Below are positions 1 through 8,698 of a stretch of 64,000 bases of DNA, piece after piece. A program made the translations under genes and the position numbers. The notes under the pieces were generated by a model. It made no database searches, had not been told where the DNA came from, and worked only from the letters and a program-made list of their open reading frames with translations. The stretch's first letter is position 1. Each line of letters starts with the position of its first letter. Source of the DNA: Limnochordales bacterium (GTDB taxonomy: Bacteria; Bacillota; Limnochordia; Limnochordales; DUMU01); NCBI GenBank assembly GCA_014896315.1, contig JADBKP010000003.1:271689-335688 (forward strand), read 5' to 3'.

Positions 1-333
1 GTCTTCAACAAGATCGACAAGCTTCCCGACCGGGAACTGGCGGAACATCTGGTAAAGCAGCATCCCGGCAGTGTGGCGGTGAGTGCGTTGACCGGCGAGA
101 ACCTCGACCACCTGCTTGAGGCCATAGATCGGGCACTGGCCAACCGAAGGCAGATCATAGACGTCGTCGTCCCCTACTCTGCATCCGGCTGGGTCGCCTG
201 GCTACACGAACGGGGCCAGGTCCTGGTGGAGGAGCATACTGCTGAAGGAACCCGTCTGCGGGTGGAGCTCCAGACCGGCCTCGCCCACCAGGTGCTGGCC
301 CGGCTGCGGACTGCAATGAAGGGGAAGCCTTGA
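1..333 (+). CDS. hflX: GTPase HflX, C-terminal part (5' end outside window)
   Basis: The frame is open from the left edge to TGA at 331-333, giving 110 visible residues. They begin VFNKIDKLPD, which contains the G4 guanine-specificity motif NKxD, followed about 20 residues later by SALTGENL, the G5 region. The remaining ~75 residues (VVPYSASGWVAWLHERGQVL...) match the small C-terminal domain of HflX. HflX is a cytoplasmic, ribosome-associated GTPase that splits stalled or heat-damaged 70S ribosomes. The G1-G3 motifs and the N-terminal domain lie outside the window, so other Era/Obg-like GTPases are not fully excluded, but the tail fits HflX best. Confidence 0.85.
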   Translation, partial: VFNKIDKLPDRELAEHLVKQHPGSVAVSALTGENLDHLLEAIDRALANRRQIIDVVVPYSASGWVAWLHERGQVLVEEHTAEGTRLRVELQTGLAHQVLARLRTAMKGKP

Positions 334-395
334 CAACCCCCCTCTTGCACTCTCTCTTTCCGTCTCATCCATTGTGACATGGAGTCAAAACGAAG

Positions 396-1418
396 CTAGC
401 GCGGTTCCTCTGGCTGCGGCGGCGGAGTCGGCTCACCAGGCTCGGCCAGTTCACTCGGATCAGGAGCTGAAGGCGGCTCAGTACCTGCCGCCACCCGCAA
501 GCGGGCCAGGATTTCATCGGGATTCACGCCTGCACGGACACCTTCTTTGATTATCTCCACGGCCAGCCGCATGTCGGTGCCGGCCGCCAGATTGAGGTTG
601 AGTTGCTGCAGGACCTGCACCACCCAGCCATACTCATACCCGTGGCTGAGGGCAAACTGGAGGGACGAGTGTAGCTGGGCGGCCAGGTTCATCTCCAGCT
701 CGACGGAGACTTCCGCCTCGCCGTCTGCCAGGGAGACGATCCCCACCTGTCCCCGCTGATGCTCTTCCTGCTGGCCCGGGGGTGAGCCGGCCGCGAAGCG
801 GATCCTCAGGCGGAGCTGATTGCGTACCTCGGCCTGCTCCCGCTCTCGTTGCTTGTCCCTTTCCTCGTCTCCGTGCCGGTCCTTATCCCGGTCCTCGCCC
901 TGATCCTGATTCTGGTCCTGCTCCTGCTCGCGATTCTGTTCGCGGTCACGGCTCCGATCCCGATCATGCTCGCGGTCCTGCCCGCGATCGTTTTCCGCAT
1001 CCCCTATGCCAGGTTTATCTACAACTTCGTCGTCATCATCGGGTTGATCCTGCGAACCATCTCCCGGTCCCACCTCGTCTTCCTCTTCGTCCCCCTGATC
1101 CTTGTCCTCGACCTCGTGACCATCTCCCGACCGTCCTTTCTCATCGTCTCTCGGACTGTATCCCGGACTTGAGCGCTTGGCCTCCCTATCCCCCGCAGCC
1201 AAAGCCCGGGCGTGAAACGCCGCCCCACCGCTCCCGGCCGCCTCTCCGCTTGTGAGGCTTTCTTCCCGAAGACTAGCGGCCTGGACCGGCAGCGACACGG
1301 CCGGGATCAACGCCGCCACTACCACCAGGGCCAGGAACGCCGTCAACAGCGCTGCTGCCATGCTACGGGCAGAACCGGTCATCTCCGTCCCCGTCCTGAC
1401 GCTCTGCCTGCCAATCAT
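396..1418 (-). CDS. Secreted charged low-complexity protein, function unknown
   Basis: 340 residues, not recognised. The ATG at 1418 follows AAGGAGGG with 8-nt spacing. Residues ~18-47 form a hydrophobic export signal ending VQA|AS. Residues ~75-205 are an extremely charged, disordered stretch rich in D, E, R, Q and K, with runs of RD, RE, QD and EQ dipeptides. The DNA here (about 840-1150) has a visible 6-base periodicity. Residues ~215-320 look folded, with helices such as LHSSLQFALSHGYEYGWVV and an AGVNPDEILARLRVAA segment, and the tail is Pro/Glu-rich. It converges on hflX with a 62-base gap. Predicted to act outside the membrane; no function can be assigned. Confidence 0.75.
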   Translation of the reverse strand: MIGRQSVRTGTEMTGSARSMAAALLTAFLALVVVAALIPAVSLPVQAASLREESLTSGEAAGSGGAAFHARALAAGDREAKRSSPGYSPRDDEKGRSGDGHEVEDKDQGDEEEDEVGPGDGSQDQPDDDDEVVDKPGIGDAENDRGQDREHDRDRSRDREQNREQEQDQNQDQGEDRDKDRHGDEERDKQREREQAEVRNQLRLRIRFAAGSPPGQQEEHQRGQVGIVSLADGEAEVSVELEMNLAAQLHSSLQFALSHGYEYGWVVQVLQQLNLNLAAGTDMRLAVEIIKEGVRAGVNPDEILARLRVAAGTEPPSAPDPSELAEPGEPTPPPQPEEPR

Positions 1419-1639
1419 ACATCCGACCCTCCTTCTCGTCTCTTGCTTCTGTTATTATCGGCAACCTGCCGTTCACCGTTAACCTATCGCCGGACTCGCC
1501 GCGCCGGCTATGGCGTGACGCGCTTGCAGGCGGACCTGCAGGAGGAAAGGAAGCACCGGAGGTAGAAACGCTTTACTAATTATCGACGAAGCCGCAAGGC
1601 CTGGTACGAGCCGGGCCGGCGGGAAAGGTGGCCCGAAAG

Positions 1640-2452
1640 ATGAAAATTGGCGTCGTCACAGTTAACCTGCACGTGGGCTGGCCTGCTTGCATACAGACGG
1701 CCGCGCAGATAGGTGCAGAAGGGGTGTCGGTGCGAGTGAACGGCGAGGAGTTGCGCCCCGACCTCACCGCTGCGGAGGCGGAAGAGGTACGGGAGCTAGT
1801 AGCCCGCCACGGGCTGATCCTCGCCTCCACCTGCGGGGAAGTGGGAGGATTCGCCCAGGAAGAACACTGGCAACAACGATTGGATACGACTCTCAGGTGT
1901 CTGCAGGCCAGCGCTCTGCTGGGGGCACCGGTAATGACCGCCCACGTGGGCGTGATTCCCGAAGACCGGGAGCACCCTACCTGGCGACGCATCTTCCAGG
2001 CCTTGCAGGCAATCGGCGAAGTCTGCGAAAAAGTACAAGTGAAGTTTGCCATCGAGACCGGCCCAGAGCATCCCGCCGTTCTGCGGGATATGCTGGAGAG
2101 GCTCGGCAACCCCTACGTGGGCGTCAACTTTGACCCGGCGAACCTGGTGATGCGCGGCTGGTCCCCCCAGGCGGGGGTACGGATCTTGCGTGAGTACATA
2201 TTCCATACCCACGCCAAGGACGGTCGGTGCCTCTCCGCCACCTCCTACAAGGAGCTGCCGCTGGGTGAGGGCGACGTCTGCTACCCGCTCTACCTGCAAG
2301 CGCTCCAGGAGATAGGGTTTGACGGCTTCCTTGCCATTGAACGGGAGACCGGAAACGACCGGGTGGGTGATATGCGGCGGGGGATCGAGTTCTTGCGCCG
2401 GGAACTGGCCAACCTGCCCCCGCTCCCGCGGACCAGTGCCGGTCTGGCCTAA
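1640..2452 (+). CDS. Sugar phosphate isomerase/epimerase family protein (xylose isomerase-like TIM barrel)
   Basis: 270 residues from ATG 1640, chosen because AAAGGTGG lies 8 nt upstream; an in-frame GTG at 1628 is less well placed. The fold is that of the AP-endonuclease-2/xylose isomerase TIM-barrel family. The expected metal-ligand motifs appear in order: AIETGPEH (Glu), NFDPANL (Asp), FHTHAKDG (HxH) and AIERETG (Glu). Family members isomerise or epimerise sugars and inositols or act on related acids, so the substrate cannot be read from sequence. It stands alone: the secreted protein upstream is divergent and the methyltransferase downstream is convergent. Confidence 0.8.
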   Translation: MKIGVVTVNLHVGWPACIQTAAQIGAEGVSVRVNGEELRPDLTAAEAEEVRELVARHGLILASTCGEVGGFAQEEHWQQRLDTTLRCLQASALLGAPVMTAHVGVIPEDREHPTWRRIFQALQAIGEVCEKVQVKFAIETGPEHPAVLRDMLERLGNPYVGVNFDPANLVMRGWSPQAGVRILREYIFHTHAKDGRCLSATSYKELPLGEGDVCYPLYLQALQEIGFDGFLAIERETGNDRVGDMRRGIEFLRRELANLPPLPRTSAGLA

Positions 2453-2477
2453 ACGTGCCTGGCGGTGGCGGGGCGGG

Positions 2478-3623
2478 TCAATCGCCCCGCTTGCGCAACC
2501 GACAGATGAAGAATCCCTCCATAAGTTCGGATGGAAGGATGCGGACTGCCAGTCCGACGGCAGGAGGATAGCCATCCAACCGGCGGCCGGTGCCGTCCGT
2601 ACCGGCCGCCATCGCCTCCGGTAGCACTTCCGTAAGCAGCGCTTCCCGGCTGAGCCCTGCAGCCCGGCTGATCTGGATCTGGCAGGGCTCTATCTCCATC
2701 TTGCTGCCGAACTGGCGGAGTGCCCACGCGATCAGATCCTCATTCTCCGCTCGTGAGAGCGTACAGGTAGAATAAACCAGCACACCTCCGGGACGCAGTG
2801 CCTCCCAGGCACTGACAAAGAGCCGTCGCTGCAAGGCCGCCATTCTCTCCACCATCGCCGGCGTCCAGTACTGGTAGGAACGGGGATCCTCCAGCAAGAA
2901 GAGACCCTCTCCGCTGCAGGGCGCATCCAGCAGCACCCGGTCGAACTGTTGCCTACCTGGCCGTGGTCCTTGCTGCGAACCCTGCTGCGCCCTCGGCCCG
3001 CGCCCGAACTGCGTGGCATCCATCTGTACCGTCCTGGCGATGGTGACTCCCTGGACGCGCAGGTTGTGCTGAAGACGGCCAAGGCGGATGGGGTTTTTGT
3101 CACAGGCGACTATCTCGCCGGCATTCCCCATAAGCGCAGCCATCTGCGTCGTCTTCGAACCGGGAGCGGCCGTCAGGTCGAGCACCCTTTCCCCCGGTTG
3201 CGGAGCAAGCACCAGGGGCGGCAGCATGCTGGAGAGACTCTGCAGATAGATGCGGCCTTCTTGATAAGCCGAGGTCTTTGCCAGATCTCGTTCCCTGACG
3301 CCAGGCGTCGTTACCACCAGGGCATCGGCGTACCAGGCAACCGGTTCGGTGGCAATGCCCTGCGCGGCCAGTTCCGCTCTGACGGCGGCTGCGAGGTCAC
3401 CAGTCTCGGCAGCTTCTTTCCCGCCGCCCTCATTCGCTGGATTTGCGGCCACCCGCAAGCGGTTCACACGGAGGGTGACAGGGCGGGTGACCGCAAATCC
3501 TCTCAGTATGCGCTCAACCAGCAGGGCGGGAAAGTCGGCATACAACCTGTCTATGAAGTCGCGCGGGAGGTGGCGCAGAACGTCATTGATAGAGAGACTC
3601 TTCACCCGACCGTACTCAGCCAT
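2478..3623 (-). CDS. NOL1/NOP2/Sun-family RNA (cytosine-5) methyltransferase, RsmB/RsmF type
   Basis: 381 residues. The Rossmann-like SAM site is present: DLTAAPGSKTTQMAALM (motif I), VACDKNPIRLGRLQHN (motif II), the catalytic LLDAPCSGEG (motif IV, Cys) and YSTCTLSRAENE (motif VI, second Cys). The N-terminus (FPALLVERILRGFAVTRPVTLRVNRLRV) is typical of RsmF-like rRNA m5C methyltransferases. The C-terminal tail is short, and no PUA domain is obvious. It starts 8 bases inside the end of the upstream ABC permease and is probably translated as the last gene of a three-gene unit. Which C in rRNA or tRNA it modifies cannot be told. Confidence 0.88.
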   Translation of the reverse strand: MAEYGRVKSLSINDVLRHLPRDFIDRLYADFPALLVERILRGFAVTRPVTLRVNRLRVAANPANEGGGKEAAETGDLAAAVRAELAAQGIATEPVAWYADALVVTTPGVRERDLAKTSAYQEGRIYLQSLSSMLPPLVLAPQPGERVLDLTAAPGSKTTQMAALMGNAGEIVACDKNPIRLGRLQHNLRVQGVTIARTVQMDATQFGRGPRAQQGSQQGPRPGRQQFDRVLLDAPCSGEGLFLLEDPRSYQYWTPAMVERMAALQRRLFVSAWEALRPGGVLVYSTCTLSRAENEDLIAWALRQFGSKMEIEPCQIQISRAAGLSREALLTEVLPEAMAAGTDGTGRRLDGYPPAVGLAVRILPSELMEGFFICRLRKRGD

Positions 3624-4449
3624 TTCGCTTCAGCTTGCCCGTACGAAGGGCATACATTTCACCGGCCCGGAAGATCAAGTAACCTACCGGTATAAAGAAG
3701 AAGGCAAAGCCGGCCAGGCGCAAGAGGTCCGGCAGCAACTCGGCCAGACCAGCTCCCTGCAAGAGGGCCGCCCGCTCGGCCCGCAGGGTGTAGGTGGCAG
3801 GAGAGAGCGCCGACAGCGGCTGCAACCATCTGGGCAGGACCGACACATCATAGTAGACTCCGGAGATGAGCAGAATGAAGCCCTGGACGATGTGGGCTGC
3901 CTGCGAACCCTTCTCCGGTGACATAAGTGGCAGGACGGCCGCGATCAGTCCAAGGCCGATGAAAGAGAAGCTGGACACACAAAGGACCAGCAGTGCCGAC
4001 AAGAGGTTGGCCGCCTCTAGCTGCAGGTCGAGGAAGGAGACCAGCGCCAGCAGGACCACTGTGGTCCGCAGCAGCCCATAGAGTACCGCCCACCACGAGG
4101 CACCGAGTAGATAGGTGAGCCGGTGGATGGGAGCCATAAAGGTATACTCGATGGTCCCCTCCCACCTCTCCCACTGCACCGATTGCGCCACCTCATTGAA
4201 GAGTACCGAAAGAAAGCCCCACAAGAGCGCACCTATCACCAGGTAGAGCACGACCTGCGGTCCTTGCCCCACACCGATAAAGGCGATGGTAAGCGCGTTG
4301 ACCACATTGTAGAAAAGGTCCACCACCTCCCAGCTGAGGTAGCGGCGCAAAAGACTGAAGTTACGCTCTACCAGACCCCAGCCGGCCAGGATCTCCTGAC
4401 GCCAGCGTCCGCGGCGGTTCAGAGGCAATAGCTGCGTTGCGCCTTTCAT
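3616..4449 (-). CDS. ABC-2 type transporter permease
   Basis: 277 residues from ATG 4449, which overlaps the TGA of the ATPase gene in an ATGA junction, evidence for translational coupling. An upstream in-frame ATG at 4533 would lie deep inside the ATPase gene and is rejected. About six membrane segments are visible, including VVLYLVIGALLWGFLSVLF, LLRTTVVLLALVSFL and FILLISGVYYDVSVL, the last close to the ABC-2 signature region where the permease often reads SGVxxPxxxLP. Typically exports drugs, lipids or polysaccharide precursors as a dimer; the substrate is unknown. Confidence 0.85.
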   Translation of the reverse strand: MKGATQLLPLNRRGRWRQEILAGWGLVERNFSLLRRYLSWEVVDLFYNVVNALTIAFIGVGQGPQVVLYLVIGALLWGFLSVLFNEVAQSVQWERWEGTIEYTFMAPIHRLTYLLGASWWAVLYGLLRTTVVLLALVSFLDLQLEAANLLSALLVLCVSSFSFIGLGLIAAVLPLMSPEKGSQAAHIVQGFILLISGVYYDVSVLPRWLQPLSALSPATYTLRAERAALLQGAGLAELLPDLLRLAGFAFFFIPVGYLIFRAGEMYALRTGKLKRNG

Positions 4450-5405
4450 GCGTTCTCTGCCGTCTCCTCTTCCATCAGATTGCCCGTCACGGCAAAGAAG
4501 ACATCTTCCATGCTGGCGTCCTCCCGGCCGCACCAGGTCCGCTTCAATTCGGCCGGTGTACCCAGGGCCTTCACCTCGCCCGCCTCCATGATTGCGACCC
4601 GGTCACACAGGCGGTCTACTTCGTCCATGTCGTGGCTGGTCAGCACAACCGTAGCCTGACGCTCCCGGTTGATCTCCTGAACGAATTCCTGCACTTCCCG
4701 GCGGGAACGGGGGTCAAGACCCGTGGTCGGTTCATCAAGTAGCATGACCACCGGTGAGGTGAGCAGAGCTCGAGCGATGGCAACTTTCTGCTGCTGGCCG
4801 CGGGATAGATACTCCATGGGTTCGTGAAACTTGCTGCGCTTCAATCCCAGACGGTCCAGGATGGCGCGTACCTCACAAGCAGCCCGGTCCGGAGGAAGCC
4901 CGTAGAGCCGTGCTGCGTAGCGCAGATTTTCCCAGGGCGAGAGTTTCTTGAAGAATGCAGCTTCCACCGACACCCGGTTGATGTACCTGCGCACCAGAGT
5001 CGCCTCTTTGACCACATCATGCCCGAAAATGTAAATGTTACCAGCATCGGGCAAGAGAAGGGTCGCCATCAGTCGGATCAACGTCGACTTGCCGGAACCG
5101 TTCTGGCCCAGGATGCCGATGATCTCGCCCGGATACACCTGCAGCGTCACCGCCCGAACCGCATCCACCCGGCGTCTGCGGCCGCGGCGACGGGCGAGAA
5201 ATGGCAAAAGCAGCTGACGGCCATCCCGAACACCGGCTTCGTCGGGCCCGCTCAGGTCAGCATCGCCGACCTCAACAAAACTCTTGCTCACATTGACACA
5301 TTCGATGGCCAAGCCAGATGCTCGGTCCGGAACCGGCTGGCTTCCCTCGGCTTGCCCGTATTGATTGATAGCGAGAAGAACCGGATTCCTGCCGCTGCTG
5401 CTCAT
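4446..5405 (-). CDS. ABC-2 type transporter ATP-binding protein
   Basis: 319 residues from ATG 5405, supported by AAGGAGG 9 nt upstream; the frame stays open upstream but that part is not needed. Motifs: Walker A GILGQNGSGKST, signature YLSRGQQQKVAIARAL (LSxGQ with R for G), Walker B VMLLDEPTTGLDPRSRRE, and H-loop VLTSHDMDEV. The N-terminal ~70 residues before the Walker A carry a basic insert (LPFLARRRGRRRRVDAVRAV). Belongs to the exporter-type ABC subfamily that pairs with the ABC-2 permease translated from the overlapping downstream gene. Substrate unknown. Confidence 0.9.
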   Translation of the reverse strand: MSSSGRNPVLLAINQYGQAEGSQPVPDRASGLAIECVNVSKSFVEVGDADLSGPDEAGVRDGRQLLLPFLARRRGRRRRVDAVRAVTLQVYPGEIIGILGQNGSGKSTLIRLMATLLLPDAGNIYIFGHDVVKEATLVRRYINRVSVEAAFFKKLSPWENLRYAARLYGLPPDRAACEVRAILDRLGLKRSKFHEPMEYLSRGQQQKVAIARALLTSPVVMLLDEPTTGLDPRSRREVQEFVQEINRERQATVVLTSHDMDEVDRLCDRVAIMEAGEVKALGTPAELKRTWCGREDASMEDVFFAVTGNLMEEETAENA

Positions 5406-5501
5406 GCTTGCGTTCCTCCTTGGAGCGATGCGCCCCATATCAGGAATCTTACCACAGCCCCGGCTTCCTCTTGCTGGCGAAGAACCCGTAGACACAAAGC
5501 C

Positions 5502-5533
5502 GCCCGGAATGGACCTGATAATCCATCCCGGGC
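5502..5533 (-). terminator. Probable terminator hairpin after the 5630-7036 gene
   Basis: Read on the minus strand, GCCCGG-g-ATGGA and TCCAT-t-CCGGGC pair around an 8-base loop. The T-content downstream is weak, so it may be Rho-assisted or only a structural hairpin. It lies in the 224-base gap between the secreted protein gene and the ABC ATPase start. Confidence 0.45.
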
Positions 5534-5629
5534 ACGCCCATCGTCAATCCCAGGGCCGCCTACCCCAACAGAGCAGTGCGGCCTGTGCCTCATGCCTCAC
5601 TTTGCTTCCTGTCAGGCTCTTGCCGAGCC

Positions 5630-7036
5630 TTAGCTGACCGGTGTCACTGCCACCGGCCCGAGCTCGACGCTACGCTTCTCCAGCCAGCGGATGGCGTTCT
5701 CGAGGTCCTGGGCCTTGTAGATCGTGTACCACTGATCCCACACGAAGGTATCGCCCGGCTCGGCATGGAGCGCCCAGTTGCCCTTCTCCATGTCAGGCTC
5801 GAGCTCAACCTTGATGCCATTGTCCAGCCGGCGCTGCACTATCTCCTGGGCCACCCAGCGGAAGTAGATGGTCCGCCACTCGCTCTCCAGCTGCCAGCCA
5901 AGCCCCTTGATCTTATCGGCCAGACCCTCGGGGAGCGCGGGCGGGTTAACTATGATCTCCGCCACCCCCATCCCTTGGGAGGCAGAGTAATTGGTCCGCC
6001 ACTTCTCGACGCTGGCGAATATGTAGGAAGCGCCCCAGAAAGGCGGCTGGGGACCGCGGGTGTCGGCAAAGGCGATGTACGGCTTCCCATCTACCTCGAC
6101 AACCGCGCCCTTCTCCCGATAGTACTCAACGCTGGTCTTGCCCTCTTCCTCGGCAAAGTCCAGCCACCGGAAGGGAACCAACACGTGGCGGGCATCCTTG
6201 GCATCTGCCATGACTGCGTTGACGATCGTGCCCAGCTTGGTGAAATCGGTGTACGCCTTGATGGATGCTGTGGTTCTGACCCGGATATCACCGGTAGCGT
6301 AGATGGCGATCACCACGCCAACCCGCAGCCCGGGGAAGAGGTCGCTCGCATACTGCTGCACTACCGCCACCCGCGCCGGACCGGGCTTGAGGACACGTCC
6401 CTGTACGATGCGGAGCGGTTCTTCCAGGGTCGTACGCTCCTCATGGGGACCGAGGCTGCCACCCGACCAGTAGCGGCTCTGAGGAAAGCCTGCAAAGCGA
6501 ACAAGCCCGAGGTCTTTAATGTAGGTCTGCTCCACACCGGCAAAGCGGGTTACGTTTACCGTACCAAACCGCGTTACCTCTGCGGCCATCCCTCCGTCCT
6601 GAGAGAGGATCCTAAACTCGCCGTCCTGGCCGCTTTCCACCGTGAAGGCCGCCGGATACTGGGGAACATCGGCCCACTCGTCGTCAGTGACCTTGATCGT
6701 CACCGGACCGCTGGCGATGAAGGCGATCTCGTCAGCCCGGGAAAGCTCGCCGTTGAGATCCACATCGTCGATCTGGAAGGGGATCTCCTTACCGGCCGCA
6801 TCGATCACCCGCAGCGTGTCCCAGTTGACAAAGAAGTCCTTATCCAGCTGATCCCGGACATCTCCCAGCGGAATCGCCACCGGAACCGGCTGGCCGCTGA
6901 CGCTCTTTACGTCTACGGCAAAGCTCCTTTCCTCGGCCGAAACCGTCACGGCGGAGGCACCCAGAACCAGGGCCAGGAAAAGCAGCAACCAAACAGTAGG
7001 CATCAGACGATAGGTAAGGTTCTTCCGCTTCTCCAT
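5630..7036 (-). CDS. Secreted protein of unknown function, weakly DUF4861-like
   Basis: 468 residues with an N-terminal signal (basic MEKRKNLTYR, then hydrophobic LMPTVWLLLFLALVLGAS, cleavage near VSA|EE). The N-terminal part (AIPLGDVRD..., LRVIDAAGKEIPFQIDDVDLNGELSRADEIAFIA) resembles the opening of DUF4861-type proteins, which are often found with carbohydrate-degradation genes; this is a resemblance by eye only. The rest is rich in beta-type segments and Trp. It lies 148 bases downstream of the solute-binding protein gene on the same strand, so a role in handling an extracellular carbohydrate is a reasonable but unproven guess. Confidence 0.7.
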   Translation of the reverse strand: MEKRKNLTYRLMPTVWLLLFLALVLGASAVTVSAEERSFAVDVKSVSGQPVPVAIPLGDVRDQLDKDFFVNWDTLRVIDAAGKEIPFQIDDVDLNGELSRADEIAFIASGPVTIKVTDDEWADVPQYPAAFTVESGQDGEFRILSQDGGMAAEVTRFGTVNVTRFAGVEQTYIKDLGLVRFAGFPQSRYWSGGSLGPHEERTTLEEPLRIVQGRVLKPGPARVAVVQQYASDLFPGLRVGVVIAIYATGDIRVRTTASIKAYTDFTKLGTIVNAVMADAKDARHVLVPFRWLDFAEEEGKTSVEYYREKGAVVEVDGKPYIAFADTRGPQPPFWGASYIFASVEKWRTNYSASQGMGVAEIIVNPPALPEGLADKIKGLGWQLESEWRTIYFRWVAQEIVQRRLDNGIKVELEPDMEKGNWALHAEPGDTFVWDQWYTIYKAQDLENAIRWLEKRSVELGPVAVTPVS

Positions 7037-7184
7037 GCCTTATTCCCCTCTCCTGCGTTTGGCATTGCTTCCGAGCAACTGCTTCTGCCCTGCCAACTCC
7101 GATCTCCCGGCATTCTCCCAGTTACACTTGCCAGATCAGTTCCCGCATTCTCACCCCCCTCCCCTCTCACGAAGTCATTTCCCG

Positions 7185-8480
7185 TTAGAAGAGCAGTTTG
7201 TCGACCCGCTCAACGGCAGTCTTCACGGCCGCTTCTACCGACTTCTTGCCCGTGATAGCGGCGACAAACTCCGCGCTGATCGCCCGGAAGATCTCCTGGG
7301 TGTTAGGAACGATGTCGAGCCCCCGCGTGTGGGCCATGTTGAGCGCGAAGGGCAGGCCCAGGGGATTGGCCTTAAACCAGGCAGCAAACGCCGGGTGCCG
7401 GGCCAGGTCCTCCCGCACGGGGAAGCGTCCGCTGGCCAGAAGTATCTGTTCGTTTTCCGGCTCGAGCATGAATTTCACAAACTCCCAGGCTTCTTTGGGA
7501 TGTGCCGCCTGTTTGGGGATGGCCAACCCCTTCATGTTGAAGTAGGTGTACGGAGGCTGAGGCCCGTCGTAGTCGTCAGGAACAAGAATAGGAGCAACAT
7601 TCCACTTGAACTTGGCCTGTTCACGATAGAGCACGATGGCTACCTGGCCGTAGCGCTGGGTGAAAATCTTCTGCTGGACGAAACCATCGCCACTGATCGG
7701 ATCCTGTGGCACGAACTTGTAGCGGACCATGTCGGCGAAGAACTGAAAAACATTACGGGCAAACTCGTTGTCGAAAGCAGCACGGTTATTGCGTACCAGG
7801 GTCTTTCCTCCCGACGCGGCCAGGTAGAAGCAGTAGAAGTCGCCGATGCGGGAATCCCAGGGATCAACAGTCTGGCTCACGTCAATGCTGGCCACTTTGA
7901 TCGACTGTAGTTTGCGGCTGAGTTCGATGAACTTACCGTAAGTCTTAGGAAACGATGGCCATCCGACTCGATCCATCAGATCCTCGTTGTACTCGATCAT
8001 AGTGATCTCAGCTTGCCAGGGAATCAAGTAATAGTGGCCATCGCGCAAACGGTATGTGCGGGTTATGTTTTGTGCCGTCCGTTTCTCGAGAACATTCCAG
8101 AAATCACTGAACTGATCGAGTGCGAGCAGAGCTCCGTCTCTGGCAAAGCTCGCCATGGGGCCGGCCGCCATAGCTGTGAAGAGATCAGGCGCTTTACCAC
8201 CGGCCATGCGGATCAACAGGATCTGTTCGGCCAGACTCCCCTCGGGAATCATCTCGACCTTAATCCGGACATCCTTGTGTGTGGCATTCCACCGTTCGGC
8301 CATGGCAGCCACGACGTCGTATTCCGATTGAGCCGGCCCGGTCAGAACCTCAACTGTGACAGGGGCCGCCCAAACCGCCGTCGATCCGGCACCTACCGCC
8401 CCTGCCACCCCCAGCGTCATCGTCACTACCAGGGCAATCATCGGCGAGAGTCTCAAGTGCGCCGGCATCGGCAATCCCAT
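7185..8480 (-). CDS. Extracellular solute-binding protein, family 1 (carbohydrate ABC importer type)
   Basis: 431 residues; ATG 8480 follows AAAGGAG with 8-nt spacing. A signal segment (MIALVVTMTLGVAGAVGAGSTAVWA) is followed by VTVEVLTGPAQSEYDVVAAMAERWNATHKDVRIKV, the family-1 opening, and the usual GGKAPDLFTA motif. No lipobox Cys is evident, so anchoring is unclear. The LacI regulator lies 218 bases upstream on the same strand. No permease or ATPase genes directly adjoin it; the importer permeases at 11.7-13.5 kb are the nearest candidates. Ligand unknown, most likely a sugar. Confidence 0.88.
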   Translation of the reverse strand: MGLPMPAHLRLSPMIALVVTMTLGVAGAVGAGSTAVWAAPVTVEVLTGPAQSEYDVVAAMAERWNATHKDVRIKVEMIPEGSLAEQILLIRMAGGKAPDLFTAMAAGPMASFARDGALLALDQFSDFWNVLEKRTAQNITRTYRLRDGHYYLIPWQAEITMIEYNEDLMDRVGWPSFPKTYGKFIELSRKLQSIKVASIDVSQTVDPWDSRIGDFYCFYLAASGGKTLVRNNRAAFDNEFARNVFQFFADMVRYKFVPQDPISGDGFVQQKIFTQRYGQVAIVLYREQAKFKWNVAPILVPDDYDGPQPPYTYFNMKGLAIPKQAAHPKEAWEFVKFMLEPENEQILLASGRFPVREDLARHPAFAAWFKANPLGLPFALNMAHTRGLDIVPNTQEIFRAISAEFVAAITGKKSVEAAVKTAVERVDKLLF

Positions 8481-8698
8481 GCAACCAACTCCTTTCCTGC
8501 GAACCGTAGGGGTTGAGTTGTGGCAAACTCCGCCTCAAGGAGATGCAACAAGCGAACCGGTACTCGCCTTTTGCTGGAGTCGCTCTCACCCCCTCGGGCT
8601 GCTCTCTGCTGCCTGCGCCGAACTCCGCCAACCGTCCCGACTCTCCAGGTAAGACTTCCAGCTGAGTAAGCCTGCAGCTTATGCTCAAAACCCCGTTT

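Noticed and set aside
849..1172. Plus-strand 107-residue frame of almost pure Val/Leu/Ile
   Set aside because: It is the antisense of the periodic charged repeat in the minus-strand secreted protein; no ribosome site and composition explained by the repeat.
5576..7255. Plus-strand open frame of 559 codons
   Set aside because: Lies antisense to a well-supported signal-peptide protein gene with a proper start; protein has no recognisable domain.
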